Positions 17,423 to 26,491 are shown, counted from the stretch's first letter. The stretch: 64,000 nt of DNA from CAZEQJ01 sp964514385 (GCA_964514385.1 CAZEQJ010000001.1:62001-126000); one strand, 5' to 3'. The notes: generated by a model from the letters alone, not told the origin. Numbers and translations are program-made.

Positions 17423-17752
17423 CTATTTTATGCTTTTCGAAACTTCTGAGTATAAAATTGCCAGCACTGACAAACCTAACAGGGCAAAAACCATGTTTAA
17501 TAATGCGCCAACAATTCGTGATGTGGATTCATTGATCCCAAGTTCAATATATTCCGGTGTTACTGTACCATCAGCGATGACAAAACAAACCAGAAATATA
17601 ACGCCAAGTACACCAAGGCTTACGAGCATCCTCAGTAACTTTTTAGTATCTCCTACGATCTGAACCAGCGGAAAAACAACTGAGCCTACTGCCGCCAGAC
17701 CGATGAGAATGTATCCTATATCAAGGAGTATTCCTACAAACTGTTCTGACAT
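17423..17752 (-). CDS. Small three-TM protein within the exb operon
   Basis: 109 residues with three hydrophobic segments (about residues 6-27, 38-60 and 84-103). It lies two bases downstream of exbB and seven upstream of exbD. No family recognised beyond conserved hypotheticals of Bacteroidota exbB-exbD operons. Its position inside the operon suggests it belongs to, or helps assemble, the motor complex; this is inference from context only. Confidence 0.8.
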   Translation of the reverse strand: MSEQFVGILLDIGYILIGLAAVGSVVFPLVQIVGDTKKLLRMLVSLGVLGVIFLVCFVIADGTVTPEYIELGINESTSRIVGALLNMVFALLGLSVLAILYSEVSKSIK

Positions 17753-17754
17753 AA

Positions 17755-18603
17755 TTATTCGTTGGTTAGTTTGTGCTTCACTAGCATATCAACAAAAGAG
17801 ATAGAGGCATCCTCCATCTGGTTCACGATCGAATCTACTTTAGAAACGAGATAATTGTAGAATAATTGCAGAATAACTGCAACAATAAGTCCACCCACTG
17901 TAGTAAGAAGGGCTACTTTAATACCATCTGCCACAAGAGCAGGAGAGATATCGCCGGCCGCTGCAATAGAGTCAAAAGCCTGAATCATACCGATTACAGT
18001 ACCCATGAAACCCAACATCGGTGCCAGAGATATGAACAATGAAATCCACACAAGACCTCTTTCCAGTCGACCCATTTCAACTGATCCGTATGAGATGATG
18101 GATTTCTCTACCATTTCTATACCTTCTGAAATTCGCATAAGACCCTGAGTAAAAATACTGGCTACAGGTCCGCGCTGGTTTTTAGTCACTTCTTTGGCAG
18201 CGTCAATACCACCATCAGAAAGTGCTTCCTCAACTTTAAGTAAAAGTTTTTTGGTGTTTGTTGTCGCCAGGTTGAGCGTAATGATTCTTTCAATAGCGAT
18301 GGCAAGGCCCAGGATAAGACAGGCAAGTACGATAGACATGAAAGTTACACCACCGTCGATGAAATAATCTTTTACCACCTGACGGAAAGGTACGGGCACA
18401 TCTTCGGCCAGTTCATCTTCATCTAGGGCAGTTTCTTCAGGCGTCTCAGCCACGGAAACAGTATCTACTGCAGTAGTATCTGATACCATTTCGGAGGTAT
18501 CAGCAGCTGCCATTTCTTCTTCGGCTTCCTGAGCCTGAAGTTGGATCATGCTGCCCATTGTAAGGGCGAACACCATGAAAGCAAGACTTAAAAACTTTTT
18601 CAT
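17755..18603 (-). CDS. exbB: MotA/TolQ/ExbB proton-channel family protein
   Basis: 282 residues. A signal-like N-terminus (residues 1-25) is followed by an acidic, low-complexity stretch rich in E, D, T and V (residues 25-70), then three membrane helices. The conserved GPVASIFTQGL and FMGTVIGMIQAFDSIA...GIKVALLTTVGGLIVAV segments identify the ExbB/TolQ channel. It is the first gene of the operon and supplies the proton path for the two ExbD proteins. No TonB gene is adjacent. Confidence 0.92.
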   Translation of the reverse strand: MKKFLSLAFMVFALTMGSMIQLQAQEAEEEMAAADTSEMVSDTTAVDTVSVAETPEETALDEDELAEDVPVPFRQVVKDYFIDGGVTFMSIVLACLILGLAIAIERIITLNLATTNTKKLLLKVEEALSDGGIDAAKEVTKNQRGPVASIFTQGLMRISEGIEMVEKSIISYGSVEMGRLERGLVWISLFISLAPMLGFMGTVIGMIQAFDSIAAAGDISPALVADGIKVALLTTVGGLIVAVILQLFYNYLVSKVDSIVNQMEDASISFVDMLVKHKLTNE

Positions 18604-18661
18604 AATGGATTTTAATTAGGTGCTAATTTTAGTTTAGGTTTCAATTATTCAACATTTACAG

Positions 18662-18750
18662 CGGAGAGAGAGGGATTCGAACCCTCGATACCGCGGTGGC
18701 GGTATACACACTTTCCAGGCGTGCGCCTTCAACCACTCGGCCACCTCTCC
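18662..18750 (-). tRNA. tRNA-Ser (anticodon GGA)
   Basis: 89 nt with a 7-bp acceptor stem (GGAGAGG with TCTCTCC), a T-arm GAGGG-TTCGAAT-CCCTC, an anticodon loop CTGGAAA giving anticodon GGA, and the long class II variable arm (TACCGC/GCGGTA) expected of serine tRNA. The 3' CCA is not encoded. It decodes UCC and UCU. Confidence 0.97.
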
Positions 18751-18802
18751 AATATTCAAGGCACAAATAAATTAATAAAATAGGCGTAATGCAAATACTA
18801 AA

Positions 18803-19885
18803 TCACGCCATTTCACCTCTTAACGGGCTTATTACCCGTTTTCGTATTTCCTGGGTGTCTTTTTCCTTGCCAAGGAGGTACATAAGCTTGGTTAATGCCG
18901 CCTCAGTGGTCATATCTCCGCCGCTGTGTATACCGATTTCATTCAGCACCTCACTATTGGCATACCGCCCCTGAATCACTTTACCTCCCAGGCATTGACT
19001 GACATTGACAATGATCACTCCCCTGTCATTTAAAGTACTTAACGCCTGCAGAAACCAGTCGTAAGTCATCACATTTCCGGACCCAAAAGATTCAATGACC
19101 AAGCCCTTCATCGTTTTTATCTGGGCGATCGCCTGAATCTGTTCCCGGGTAATACCCGGAAATATTTTCAATAACGCTACCTGAGGCTCCAGGTCACGAA
19201 AGGCGAGCATACTTTTATGGGGGATAAACGGCTTTATGTAGGGGCGATTGTAGTCTATAACCACCCCCGCACGTGCAAGAGCCGGGTAATTTTCCGACTC
19301 AAATGCAGAAAAGTCACTGCTTCTCACCTTGGTAGCCCTATTGCCCCGGATGAGTATGTTATTAAAATAAATGGCTACCTCCGGCACCATAGGATATCCC
19401 AGATCATCTCGTGTACTGGCGATCTCAATGGCAGTAACAATGTTTTCCCTCGCATCGGAACGGGCGCCACCTAATGGAAGCTGCGATCCTGTAAATATCA
19501 CAGGCTTATTGAGCCCTTCCAGCATAAAACTCATGGCAGAGGCTGTAAATGCCATCGTATCAGTACCATGGAGCACAATAAATCCAATATACTGGTGATA
19601 ATTCTCCTGAATGATATATGCCAGATCCTTCCAGTGGTCAATATTGATATCGGACGAATCGATCGGCTTGGGAAAAGAAATAATAGTAACACGCAGATTG
19701 AAATGGTTGAGTGCCGGCACGGCCTCCATGATGTTGCCAAAGTTAAAGGGCTTTAACACATCATTGTCTCCCTTAGTCATACCCAGAGTACCTCCGGTAT
19801 AAATTATCAGAATGGAATCTTCCGGTTCGGAGGTTCTGGAAGTCTTGATGGTATTTATTTTATATGACGGTGCTTTATCAGCCAT
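18803..19885 (-). CDS. ansA: Type I (cytoplasmic) L-asparaginase
   Basis: 360 residues. Two threonine motifs define the family: IIYTGGTLGMTK (nucleophile Thr) and VLHGTDTMAFTASAM (second catalytic Thr, Asp). The enzyme hydrolyses asparagine to aspartate and ammonia. No signal peptide is seen, consistent with the cytoplasmic type I form. Its start overlaps the end of the upstream tatD gene by eight bases, so the two form an operon; tRNA-Ser follows downstream on the same strand. Confidence 0.93.
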   Translation of the reverse strand: MADKAPSYKINTIKTSRTSEPEDSILIIYTGGTLGMTKGDNDVLKPFNFGNIMEAVPALNHFNLRVTIISFPKPIDSSDINIDHWKDLAYIIQENYHQYIGFIVLHGTDTMAFTASAMSFMLEGLNKPVIFTGSQLPLGGARSDARENIVTAIEIASTRDDLGYPMVPEVAIYFNNILIRGNRATKVRSSDFSAFESENYPALARAGVVIDYNRPYIKPFIPHKSMLAFRDLEPQVALLKIFPGITREQIQAIAQIKTMKGLVIESFGSGNVMTYDWFLQALSTLNDRGVIIVNVSQCLGGKVIQGRYANSEVLNEIGIHSGGDMTTEAALTKLMYLLGKEKDTQEIRKRVISPLRGEMA

Positions 19886-20645
19886 GAAACAGATCTAATG
19901 CGTTTTTTGAGGTAATATCTCCAATTTCGCTGACAGATGTATTATAAACTGCCGCTAATTTCTCCGCTATCAGTGGCAACAAGGAAGGGTCATTTCTTTT
20001 GCCCCGATATGGAACAGGTGCCAGATAAGGCGAATCCGTTTCCAGCACTATTTGGTCCAGGGGGACTGATTCCAGTGTTTTTCTCAGGTCAGTATTTTTA
20101 AAAGTGACAACACCTCCGATGCCGATCAGAAAGCCCAGATCGCGGATTTTTGAAGCATGCTCCGGAGAGGTGGTGAAGCAGTGAAAAATACCTTTCAGGT
20201 TTCCGTTCTGATATTTTGCAATGATGTCAATCGTCTCATCTGTAGCTTCACGCGTATGCAGAATAATGGGTAAGCGGCTATCCAACGCCCATTGAATATG
20301 CGCCTCAAGTGAAATCACCTGATTATGAAAGGTAGATTTATCCCAATACAGATCAATCCCGGTTTCACCTAATCCATAAAATGCATCGGCACCCAGCTTT
20401 TTTTCAATGCGTGAAAGCTCCTGTTTGTAATTATCACCTACTGAGGATGGATGCAACCCTATCATAGGGAAGCAAAAACCGGGGTATTTTTCAGCCAGTT
20501 CCATCATGGCATCGGTGCTTGTGTGATCAATATCCGGCATGTAGATACGATCCACGCCATTTTCCTTTGCACTGGCCAGCACATGATCTATATCGACTTT
20601 CAGGTCCTGATGATAAATGTGTGCGTGTGTGTCGATCATTCCCAT
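19878..20645 (-). CDS. tatD: TatD-family metal-dependent deoxyribonuclease
   Basis: 255 residues. The metal ligands are visible in MIDTHAHIYH, YGLGETGIDLYW, LPIILHTREA, GIFHCFT and LETDSPYLAP, spread over a TIM-barrel length typical of TatD. TatD proteins are 3'-5' exonucleases linked to DNA repair and quality control. First gene of an operon with asparaginase; a -7 element is found upstream at 20683-20690. Confidence 0.93.
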   Translation of the reverse strand: MGMIDTHAHIYHQDLKVDIDHVLASAKENGVDRIYMPDIDHTSTDAMMELAEKYPGFCFPMIGLHPSSVGDNYKQELSRIEKKLGADAFYGLGETGIDLYWDKSTFHNQVISLEAHIQWALDSRLPIILHTREATDETIDIIAKYQNGNLKGIFHCFTTSPEHASKIRDLGFLIGIGGVVTFKNTDLRKTLESVPLDQIVLETDSPYLAPVPYRGKRNDPSLLPLIAEKLAAVYNTSVSEIGDITSKNALDLFHG

Positions 20646-20682
20646 AACACTGAATCCCCTTTTAGAAATATTTTTCAGGCGG

Positions 20683-20690
20683 CAAACTTA
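20683..20690 (-). promoter_or_regulatory. Bacteroidota-type -7 element upstream of tatD
   Basis: Minus-strand TAAGTTTG matches TAnnTTTG and lies 38 bases before the tatD start codon. No clear TTG -33 element at the usual distance, so moderate confidence only. Confidence 0.45.
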
Positions 20691-20768
20691 GAAAGATTAC
20701 CCTAAGGGACGAAAATATTAAGCTAAATAGGTATCCAACCGGAATCTGTTTTTAACTATAGATAACCA

Positions 20769-21380
20769 TTACAATGCCCTGAATTCAAAACCCTGATCGA
20801 GCAGTATCCGAATGTATTCCGGAAGTACCTTCCGGAGGTGTGTCTCGGCTTTTGGCTGATCGTGAAAGGTAATGATGCTGCCTTTTTGAGTGTGCTTGAG
20901 TGATTTTTTAAGTATTGTCGCTGAATCAAGTTTTTGGTTATAATCACCTGGAAGCACAGTCCACATCACAATTTCCCGCTGCAGGCCTCTGGTATGGCCA
21001 ATTTTGCCGTAGGGTGGCCGGTAAAACGTGGTTTCAACACCATGCTCACCCATAATGTCATCGCAGCGGGCAATGTTATCCCACATTTTTGCTTTATTAT
21101 ACCGTGAGCCATCAAGATGATGATATGTGTGATTTCCTATTGCATGTCCGGCTCTCACTACTTCATTAAAAAGGCTACCGTGTTTTTTTATATTGTCACC
21201 AACGCAAAAAAAGGTGGCCTTGATCCCATATTGATGTAAAATATGAAGCACCCAGTCCGTCACTCCGGGCACCGGGCCATCATCGAAAGTGAGATAAAGG
21301 AAGTCTGTATCTTTTCTCCAGGTCAGGTTGGTCAAAAGTGCAGGTATAAATGACGGGATGTGATAGATATGGAAACTCAC
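20769..21380 (-). CDS. Polysaccharide deacetylase (NodB domain)
   Basis: 203 residues. NodB motifs in order: LTFDDGPVPG (catalytic Asp and metal Asp), GNHTYHH (metal His pair), YRPPYGKIG, and near the end IITFHDQ with the catalytic His. It removes acetyl groups from N-acetylglucosamine-containing polymers such as peptidoglycan or chitin-like chains. No signal peptide is evident. It overlaps the phosphatase gene by four bases and is the last gene of a five-gene minus-strand operon that starts with a GT2 glycosyltransferase. Confidence 0.9.
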   Translation of the reverse strand: MSFHIYHIPSFIPALLTNLTWRKDTDFLYLTFDDGPVPGVTDWVLHILHQYGIKATFFCVGDNIKKHGSLFNEVVRAGHAIGNHTYHHLDGSRYNKAKMWDNIARCDDIMGEHGVETTFYRPPYGKIGHTRGLQREIVMWTVLPGDYNQKLDSATILKKSLKHTQKGSIITFHDQPKAETHLRKVLPEYIRILLDQGFEFRAL

Positions 21381-22564
21381 GCCGGCTTGTGATGAATGGT
21401 CATCAGGGTAATATCGTCATGCTGGTTGGCACTGCCCTGCCATTGCCTCACCTGAAACAGAACTTCCTTGTGCATATCCAGGTCTTTGGTAGATTTTACT
21501 ATATTTTTCAGCGCTTCAAAGCCATATTCCTCCTGTTTTTCATTCATTGCCTCTGTGATGCCATCTGTATAAAATATCATGGAAAACTTCTCTAGGCTAC
21601 TGATTTTCTGAATATCAAACACAGGAAGTTGGGGAAAAACACCTAATAATGTTGTGTTACTCTCGAGTTCTATCAGGGTATCGGGCGTTTTTAACAACAG
21701 GGTATTGTGCCCAGCAGAAACATAAGACAGTTCAGCTGTACGGGCATTGTAGTGAGCCAGAAAAAAGGTGATGAAATTCTCTCCGTTTGAGCTTTGAATA
21801 AGCTGCCAGTTTAATTCTGTGACAATTTCGACGAGGTCAGTAATTTTACGGGACAGGGTACGCAGAGTAGCCTGGAAATTTGACATGAGAAGGGCTGCAG
21901 GAACGCCCTTACCGGAAACGTCGGCAATACATGCAAAAAACTCATCGTCATTGATGGGAATGAAATCGTAATAATCCCCTCCTACGTCATGATGTGGAAG
22001 GTATGTTGCCTGCACCTTCAGATGTTCATTCCATGGCAGGTTATTGGGAAACAGCAACTCCTGCACACGCTTGGCGATCTCGATTTCCTTATGAAAAGCC
22101 TGTTCTGCTATCTGCGCCCTGACGAGTTTTTTATTTTCAATGGCAACTACGATAATATTGGACAGCGCCTGAATAAAATTGATATTCAGTGATTTCTGCA
22201 CACTGGTTTGGCCGACAAGCAGAAAGGCAAGCAAACGGCTTTTATGACGAATAGGGACTATGAGGTCGAAATATTCGGCCAGCTCATTCCCCATATCTTC
22301 CAAGTAAGTAGGCCGTGAAATCTTTTCCATCCAGGTATAATCAATGGCAGGGACTTGGTCGATACCGTAGTTGACCTTTACATTCCATTCTGTATCTTTC
22401 ACAAAAAGAATCACCTTGTTAATATCCAGATTGGCACGCAGGGTAAAGCCAAAAATCTTGTATAATGCATTTTCAGGCAGATTGCTATTGATTGCCTGCG
22501 TTACCTCGAGCAGAGCATTCAGCTCCAGCTCCTTAATGTTGTACTGGTCTTCTAGTGTAAGCAT
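21377..22564 (-). CDS. GAF domain plus PP2C/SpoIIE-type serine phosphatase
   Basis: 395 residues. Residues about 20-165 form a GAF-like sensor; a coiled-coil linker follows (AIENKKLVRAQIAEQAFHKE); residues about 185-392 are a SpoIIE/RsbU-type PP2C domain with HHDVGGDYYDF, CIADVSGKGVPAAL, YVSAGHNTLLL and IFYTDGITEA. The acidic metal ligands are all present. Such phosphatases act in partner-switching control of sigma or effector proteins. No anti-sigma or antagonist gene is next to it; it lies between an ABC permease and a deacetylase. Confidence 0.9.
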   Translation of the reverse strand: MLTLEDQYNIKELELNALLEVTQAINSNLPENALYKIFGFTLRANLDINKVILFVKDTEWNVKVNYGIDQVPAIDYTWMEKISRPTYLEDMGNELAEYFDLIVPIRHKSRLLAFLLVGQTSVQKSLNINFIQALSNIIVVAIENKKLVRAQIAEQAFHKEIEIAKRVQELLFPNNLPWNEHLKVQATYLPHHDVGGDYYDFIPINDDEFFACIADVSGKGVPAALLMSNFQATLRTLSRKITDLVEIVTELNWQLIQSSNGENFITFFLAHYNARTAELSYVSAGHNTLLLKTPDTLIELESNTTLLGVFPQLPVFDIQKISSLEKFSMIFYTDGITEAMNEKQEEYGFEALKNIVKSTKDLDMHKEVLFQVRQWQGSANQHDDITLMTIHHKPA

Positions 22565-22572
22565 ACTAAAAA

Positions 22573-23721
22573 TTAACGAATAATTCCACGTTCTAGTCTC
22601 CGTTTGATCTGCTGTCCTGCAATATTAAATATCAGTATTGTAACGCTAATTGCCAAAGATGGGAATAAAATCAGATGCCAGCTGTTGCGTGAGCCAATGG
22701 CGTTGAACCCTTCAAATACCATGCTGCCCCATGTAGGTGCTGGTGGTGGTAAAGAAAGCCCCAGAAAGCTAAGTCCGGATTCCAGCAGTATCGTATTGGC
22801 AAGGTTTGCAATAGCAAGCAGGATGACAGGTCCGTAGAGATTGGGCATAATATGGGATATGATAATTTTTCTGTCATTCAGGCCAATCATCCTTGCCGCG
22901 TCGATGTAAGGCATTTGCTTAATCAGCAGTATCCTGGCCCTGATTTCCCTTGCTGTTTCTACCCACATTGTCAGCCCGACGGCTAATATGATGAGCCACA
23001 TAGTTCGTTGCTGAATGGTAATGCTTATGGCAACTATCAGCAATATAGCAGGGATACTCCAGGTGACCGACATAAGCCAGGAAAATAAGCGGTCAATCCA
23101 GCCTCCATAATAACCTGATATGGCCCCAATTACTAAACCAAGCACTGTGGCAATAAGGGTTGCAGCAATGCCAATACCCAATGAAATTCTGGCTCCGCGC
23201 AGCAGTCTGCTCCACATATCGCGACCTGAACGGTCTGTCCCCAGCAAGTAAAATCGCTGATCAGGCACATTGGCATTAAAATGTAATATCAGATACTGCC
23301 TTGACCACATTTCCTGATTACCTCTGATATCAGTGAACCTGACAATATCTTCCTCGTAGTTTAGCTGTGAGCCAAGAGAGAAACAGGCATCAGCAAGCGT
23401 CATGCGGCGTGCCTCAACTATACCGGCTGGAAAAAACACCACATCCCAACCCTCTAGAAAAAAGGAATCTACAGGTATGAAAAGATAGTCAGGTGTAGTT
23501 CCATACCAGATCTTTTCCAGAAGGGAGGGCTGGTCAGTAGCTACGTTCTTTTTGACTTTCAATATTGTTGTGGTATATCCCGGTAGCTTTTTCTGGATCA
23601 GCACAGATCCTTCGTTTGCATGAGGTGTGGTGTCCGGGGAGATCAGCAAGCTAAAAATGGTGAGCCCGGCGAGTACTGCAACCAGCACGAGTAAATATGT
23701 AAGCCAATCTTTACCTCCCAT
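22573..23721 (-). CDS. ABC transporter permease, DppC/OppC type
   Basis: 382 residues, about 80 longer than usual OppC. After the first helix (residues 9-28) there is a long extracytoplasmic insert (about 30-180). The permease core follows, with LLGTDRSGRDMWSRLLRGARISL and the EAA-loop IDAARMIGLNDRKIIISHIMPN that contacts the ATPase. OppC-type permeases import peptides, nickel or similar substrates with OppB, two ATPases and a binding protein. None of these partners is in the window, so it is an orphan subunit here. Confidence 0.88.
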   Translation of the reverse strand: MGGKDWLTYLLVLVAVLAGLTIFSLLISPDTTPHANEGSVLIQKKLPGYTTTILKVKKNVATDQPSLLEKIWYGTTPDYLFIPVDSFFLEGWDVVFFPAGIVEARRMTLADACFSLGSQLNYEEDIVRFTDIRGNQEMWSRQYLILHFNANVPDQRFYLLGTDRSGRDMWSRLLRGARISLGIGIAATLIATVLGLVIGAISGYYGGWIDRLFSWLMSVTWSIPAILLIVAISITIQQRTMWLIILAVGLTMWVETAREIRARILLIKQMPYIDAARMIGLNDRKIIISHIMPNLYGPVILLAIANLANTILLESGLSFLGLSLPPPAPTWGSMVFEGFNAIGSRNSWHLILFPSLAISVTILIFNIAGQQIKRRLERGIIR

Positions 23722-23965
23722 TGTGGGTCATAAGTCCTTTCTTTGTGGCAAGATACATGTATTGGCTTCCTTGTTGTAAAATTTTGTCTTTATCTACCTT
23801 GATTTCGGTATCCTGGTCAGTTAATACCTTTATCCAGCCCTTTTCATAACACGCAAGCAGTGTTTGTTTTAACGTATCTTCATCAAAGTCCAGTTTATCC
23901 TGTAGCTCATGAAAGGGAGTCACAAAGTAAAGCTCATCCAGAAGATCAAATTCGTTATCACTCAT
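23711..23965 (-). CDS. Conserved hypothetical, 84 residues
   Basis: An acidic 84-residue soluble protein with FDLLDELYFVTPFHELQ and DFDEDTLKQTLLACYEKGWIK-like helices that could form a small winged-helix fold. It overlaps the glycosyltransferase gene by four bases and the ABC permease gene by 11, so it is firmly embedded in the operon. No known domain recognised; function unknown. Confidence 0.8.
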   Translation of the reverse strand: MSDNEFDLLDELYFVTPFHELQDKLDFDEDTLKQTLLACYEKGWIKVLTDQDTEIKVDKDKILQQGSQYMYLATKKGLMTHNGR

Positions 23966-25026
23966 ATTGAATACTTTCTACCTTTCCAGTAATATGACCC
24001 AAAATTAACGGACACACCAAAAAATAGCGTGTAGATGGGGTAAATAATTTTGAATAGAGGATACAAAAAAATCAATGTTCCCAGGCTGTAGAAGTGTAAT
24101 ACGGACAACAGGATGATCATCTCGACTACAACGCTTAGAAATAATAGAGACCATACTGCCGGAAGGAAAAGAGGTGATAGCATCAAAAGTACATTCCAAA
24201 GAAAGACGATTACAGCTAATAGTGACGAAAATAATCCTGCTTTCTTCCATTTTCCGGCCCATCGGCGGCGCTGATGCCATAATGAAAGCCAGTTGGCAGG
24301 AGGCGCAGTATCGACTATTAGTTTACGATCACGTATGAAGGCTACGTCAAGTCCCGCTGATGTAATTTTTTGAGCAAGGAAAATGTCATCACCACTAGCT
24401 GTGTGATCTGAATGGTAACCCTTAACCTTTTGGAAGGCCGATGCATCTACAGCCATATTGGCAGCGTTGGCCATTATGGGCATCTTGTTGTTGATGCTGC
24501 CTCCTCCTACGGCGGTAAGCAGTGCAAATTCCATGGTCAGTCCTTTTTGAAAAAGGCCTGGAAGATTGAAGTACCTGACGGGGCCAAATAATAATGCAGA
24601 AGGGTAATGTTGGATCGCCGCCTTCCAGGCGGCGATCCAATTTTCGGAAACCCGGCAATCGGCATCGGTGACAATTGCAAATCCTGAACCAAGTGCTTGC
24701 ATTGACTGTGTCAAGGCCATTTTTTTTCCCTGACCCCGATTTTTCATCACTTCTATACTGAGCTTTCCTGCATATTCATCCACAATGGAGGAGGTAGCAT
24801 CCTGTGAATGGTCATCCACTACGATCACCCTGAAATCAGGATCGCCCTGCCGGCATAAGTCTTCAAGAAGCTGTCCGATCATTTCAGCTTCATTACGTGC
24901 TGCAATAACAACTGTCACTTCAGCGTCTGCGTGAATATCGGCACCCGGTTTCTGCCTCCACCCTATCCAAAGATACAGCAGCATGATCAGATATATTACC
25001 CCGATGACACAGTATAGCCAAAACAT
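23962..25026 (-). CDS. Membrane glycosyltransferase, family 2
   Basis: 354 residues from ATG 25026 (an in-frame TTG at 25059 is less likely). One N-terminal helix, then a GT-A domain with VVIAARNEAEMIGQLLEDL, VVDDHSQD, VTDADCRV (DxD metal site), TASGDDIFL and HQRRRWAGKW (QxxRW), followed by three or four C-terminal helices. This is the architecture of processive or membrane-bound GT2 enzymes that extend polysaccharides or glycosylate lipids. Head of the five-gene operon down to 20769, divergent from ruvC. Confidence 0.9.
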   Translation of the reverse strand: MFWLYCVIGVIYLIMLLYLWIGWRQKPGADIHADAEVTVVIAARNEAEMIGQLLEDLCRQGDPDFRVIVVDDHSQDATSSIVDEYAGKLSIEVMKNRGQGKKMALTQSMQALGSGFAIVTDADCRVSENWIAAWKAAIQHYPSALLFGPVRYFNLPGLFQKGLTMEFALLTAVGGGSINNKMPIMANAANMAVDASAFQKVKGYHSDHTASGDDIFLAQKITSAGLDVAFIRDRKLIVDTAPPANWLSLWHQRRRWAGKWKKAGLFSSLLAVIVFLWNVLLMLSPLFLPAVWSLLFLSVVVEMIILLSVLHFYSLGTLIFLYPLFKIIYPIYTLFFGVSVNFGSYYWKGRKYSI

Positions 25027-25069
25027 GCCACAAATTGCATTGAGGCGCCGTATAAACAAAACCTTCTCG

Positions 25070-25077
25070 TATATTTG
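25070..25077 (+). promoter_or_regulatory. Bacteroidota-type -7 element just upstream of ruvC
   Basis: TATATTTG fits TAnnTTTG. It is only 7 bases upstream of the ruvC ATG, so a transcript from it would be leaderless or nearly so. No -33 TTG at the usual spacing. Confidence 0.35.
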
Positions 25078-25084
25078 AATACGA

Positions 25085-25645
25085 ATGGAGGCTGATCAAA
25101 TTATTTTAGGAATTGACCCCGGTACAACTGTAATGGGTTATGGTCTGATCGGGGTGAAGGGAAAAAAAACGCATATCATTCAGTTTGGCGTAATCCATCT
25201 TAAAAAATATGCCAATCACGAAATAAAGCTCCGTAAGATTTTTGAAAAGGTCAGCGGCCTCATCCATGAATTCAGCCCGGATCATGTTGCCCTGGAGGCA
25301 CCTTTTTATGGTAAAAATGTGCAGTCGATGCTGAAACTCGGCCGCGCCCAAGGTGTAGCTATGGCGGCTGCACTTTCCATGGATATTCCGATATCAGAAT
25401 ATGCTCCCAAGCGGGTAAAACAAAGTGTCGCCGGCAACGGTAATGCCTCCAAAGAACAGGTCGCTGAAATGTTGAGGAAGCAGCTGCGGTTTGAAACTGA
25501 AAATATATTATTGGATGCTACTGACGCCCTTGCAGTAGCATTATGTCATTATCATTCTGGAAATGACCTCGCCGGGGGAAATAAAAAGGGCGGATGGAGT
25601 AGCTTTTTAAAGAACAACCCTGGCCGAATTAAAGGTGGGCTTTGA
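25085..25645 (+). CDS. ruvC: Holliday junction endonuclease RuvC
   Basis: 186 residues. The RNase H-like fold and acidic active site are visible: ILGIDPGTTVMGYG (Asp11), VALEAPFYG (Glu), and LLDATDALAVALCHYH (Asp pair). It resolves Holliday junctions by paired nicking with RuvAB. RuvA and RuvB are not in the window. The last 17 bases overlap the end of the convergent HIT-family gene. Confidence 0.95.
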   Translation: MEADQIILGIDPGTTVMGYGLIGVKGKKTHIIQFGVIHLKKYANHEIKLRKIFEKVSGLIHEFSPDHVALEAPFYGKNVQSMLKLGRAQGVAMAAALSMDIPISEYAPKRVKQSVAGNGNASKEQVAEMLRKQLRFETENILLDATDALAVALCHYHSGNDLAGGNKKGGWSSFLKNNPGRIKGGL

Positions 25646-26021
25646 TTTTGTTCATATCCTCCTCAAGCTGCTCACTCGTCAGCTTTAGCTTCTCATTTTC
25701 AAAATTGATGTCACCCATACGGTTTAATGGTACCAGATGTACGTGCACATGGGGTACCTCAAGGCCGATTACGGCAACCCCTACACGGATACATGGAAAT
25801 GCTTTTTCAATGGCATGAGCGATCGGTTTGGCAAAAACATGAAGCGCTGCCAGCTCTTCATCATCGAGGTTGAAAATATAGTCTTCCTCTCTCTTGGGAA
25901 CCACCAACACATGGCCACGTACTAATGGATTGATATCCAGAAAGGCGATATGGTGGTCGTCCTCTGCTACAATGCTAGCCGGTATTTCCCTGTTGATTAT
26001 TTTGGTGAAAATGGTAGACAT
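25629..26021 (-). CDS. HIT-family nucleotide hydrolase/transferase
   Basis: 130 residues with the histidine triad HVHVHLVP near residue 93 and the upstream FLDINPLVRGHVLVVPK segment. Hint-type HIT proteins hydrolyse purine nucleoside phosphoramidates. The start overlaps the stop of greA by one base, so the two are co-transcribed. Confidence 0.93.
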   Translation of the reverse strand: MSTIFTKIINREIPASIVAEDDHHIAFLDINPLVRGHVLVVPKREEDYIFNLDDEELAALHVFAKPIAHAIEKAFPCIRVGVAVIGLEVPHVHVHLVPLNRMGDINFENEKLKLTSEQLEEDMNKIKAHL

Positions 26022-26491
26022 CAGATGGATATTTCCAGAATTTCAAACTCAATTTTACCAGCAGGAGCATCTACGATAGCCTTCTCACCTACCTTTTTAC
26101 CCATCAACCCTTGTCCGATTGGTGATTTAGAGGAAATTTTGCCCATTTTGAGGTCTGCCTCCTCTTCTGACACAATGGTGTAGGTCATTTCGGCTTTATT
26201 TTTGCTGTTTTTGATCTTGACCTTCGAAAGAATACTCACCTTCGAAGTATCGATTTTGGACTCGTCGATAACACGTGCATTGGAAATCACTGTTTCAAGC
26301 TTGGAAATTTTCAACTCAAGCAATCCCTGTGCATCTTTAGCTGCATCATATTCAGCGTTTTCACTGAGATCACCTTTATCACGGGCTTCGGCTATCTGAC
26401 GTGCCATGTCTGCCCTGCCCTTTGTTTTCAACTCATTCAGCTCCTTAACCAGTTTATCGAATCCTTCCTGGGTATAATAAGATATGCTCAT
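26021..26491 (-). CDS. greA: Transcription elongation factor GreA
   Basis: 156 residues from ATG 26491 (MSISYYTQEGFDKL); an in-frame TTG at 26515 adds eight residues without family support. The N-terminal coiled coil carries ARDKGDLSENAEYDAAKD, whose acidic tip residues support transcript cleavage by stalled RNA polymerase. The C-terminal domain ends with SPIGQGLMGKKVGEKAIV and a beta-rich tail. A promoter lies at 26577-26607, giving a leader of about 80 nt. Confidence 0.95.
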   Translation of the reverse strand: MSISYYTQEGFDKLVKELNELKTKGRADMARQIAEARDKGDLSENAEYDAAKDAQGLLELKISKLETVISNARVIDESKIDTSKVSILSKVKIKNSKNKAEMTYTIVSEEEADLKMGKISSKSPIGQGLMGKKVGEKAIVDAPAGKIEFEILEISI

